From the NCBI GenBank assembly GCA_964553035.1, contig CAZKJH010000100.1:1-14136 (forward strand): a stretch of 14,136 nucleotides of DNA, given 5' to 3'. The first letter of the stretch is position 1. The number at the start of each line of letters is the position of its first letter. Origin of the DNA: JBBQIY01 sp964553035 (GTDB lineage: Bacteria > Verrucomicrobiota > Kiritimatiellia > RFP12 > UBA3636). A program made the position numbers and the translations under genes. The notes below the pieces were generated by a model. It had not been told where the DNA came from, ran no database searches, and saw only the letters and a list, made by a program, of their open reading frames with translations. Positions 14,011 to 14,136 of this stretch are shown one piece after another.

Positions 14011-14136
14011 AGAACGTGTGGGTTCTGGGGCGTTGCGCGGCTTTTGCCTCAGCGGTGCGCCTGTAGCGGCGCCTCTACACTCCGTTTGAATGGCGCATCC
14101 CTTTGCCCGTATCGCGCTTCCGGGTTTTGCGTGTGT

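Larger units (their letters stand above)
13813..14136. other. Terminal 324-bp region without a supportable gene
   Basis: No credible ORF is present; the minus-strand reading through the heptad repeat yields the low-complexity RHSPF/RHSPL pattern seen in spurious translations. The region holds five tandem 7-mers (13844-13878), the palindrome ATAGCGCTAT followed by T's, and a long hairpin (13971-14010). It also holds small GC hairpins at 14057-14079 (GCGCC/GGCGC, and TGTAG/CTACA overlapping it). It looks like decayed or dispersed intergenic repeat DNA. Confidence 0.5.

Overview
This window is most consistent with a heterotrophic, carbohydrate-using bacterium of the PVC group (Lentisphaerota, Kiritimatiellota or Verrucomicrobiota type). 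That placement is an inference from gene content: large exported parallel beta-helix proteins, a sodium/solute symporter fused to a HEAT-repeat domain, a GDSL esterase next to a PIG-L deacetylase, a cupin/AraC regulator, and intergenic DNA with degenerate short repeats. There is no rRNA, tRNA or other phylogenetic marker in the window.

Layout. Positions 1-1013 hold an A+T-rich leader with a consensus sigma70-type promoter and an SDR oxidoreductase gene. Directly after it, at about 1014-1037, base composition changes and the DNA continues as the 3' remnant of a different, GC-richer gene (1038-1259). Next comes a tight pair: an exported SGNH/GDSL hydrolase (1262-2563) and a PIG-L type deacetylase (2573-3463). 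A convergent AraC-family regulator (3647-4522, minus strand) is divergent from a DegT/DnrJ/EryC1/StrS aminotransferase gene (4650-5870). The space between these two carries a strong promoter bracketed by a perfect 8-bp inverted repeat. Then come a beta-helix (pectate-lyase-3-like) protein without an obvious signal peptide (6042-7622), a structured 353-bp intergenic region, an 1100-residue exported protein with three homologous beta-helix modules and an Fn3-like insert (7976-11278), and a HEAT-repeat/sodium:solute symporter fusion (11371-13812). The last 324 bases are repeat- and hairpin-bearing DNA with no gene that I can support.

How the genes may work together (inference). The beta-helix proteins and the GDSL esterase look like polysaccharide-binding, -cleaving or -deacylating functions. 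The SSS transporter would import a released small solute. The PIG-L deacetylase, the aminotransferase and the SDR could act on an amino or N-acylated sugar, or on an inositol-like compound, in the cytoplasm, and the AraC-type sensor would report on the sugar. No classical glycoside hydrolase, sulfatase or sugar kinase is visible, so the substrate cannot be named. The window looks more like an accessory carbohydrate locus with a mosaic left edge than a single operon.
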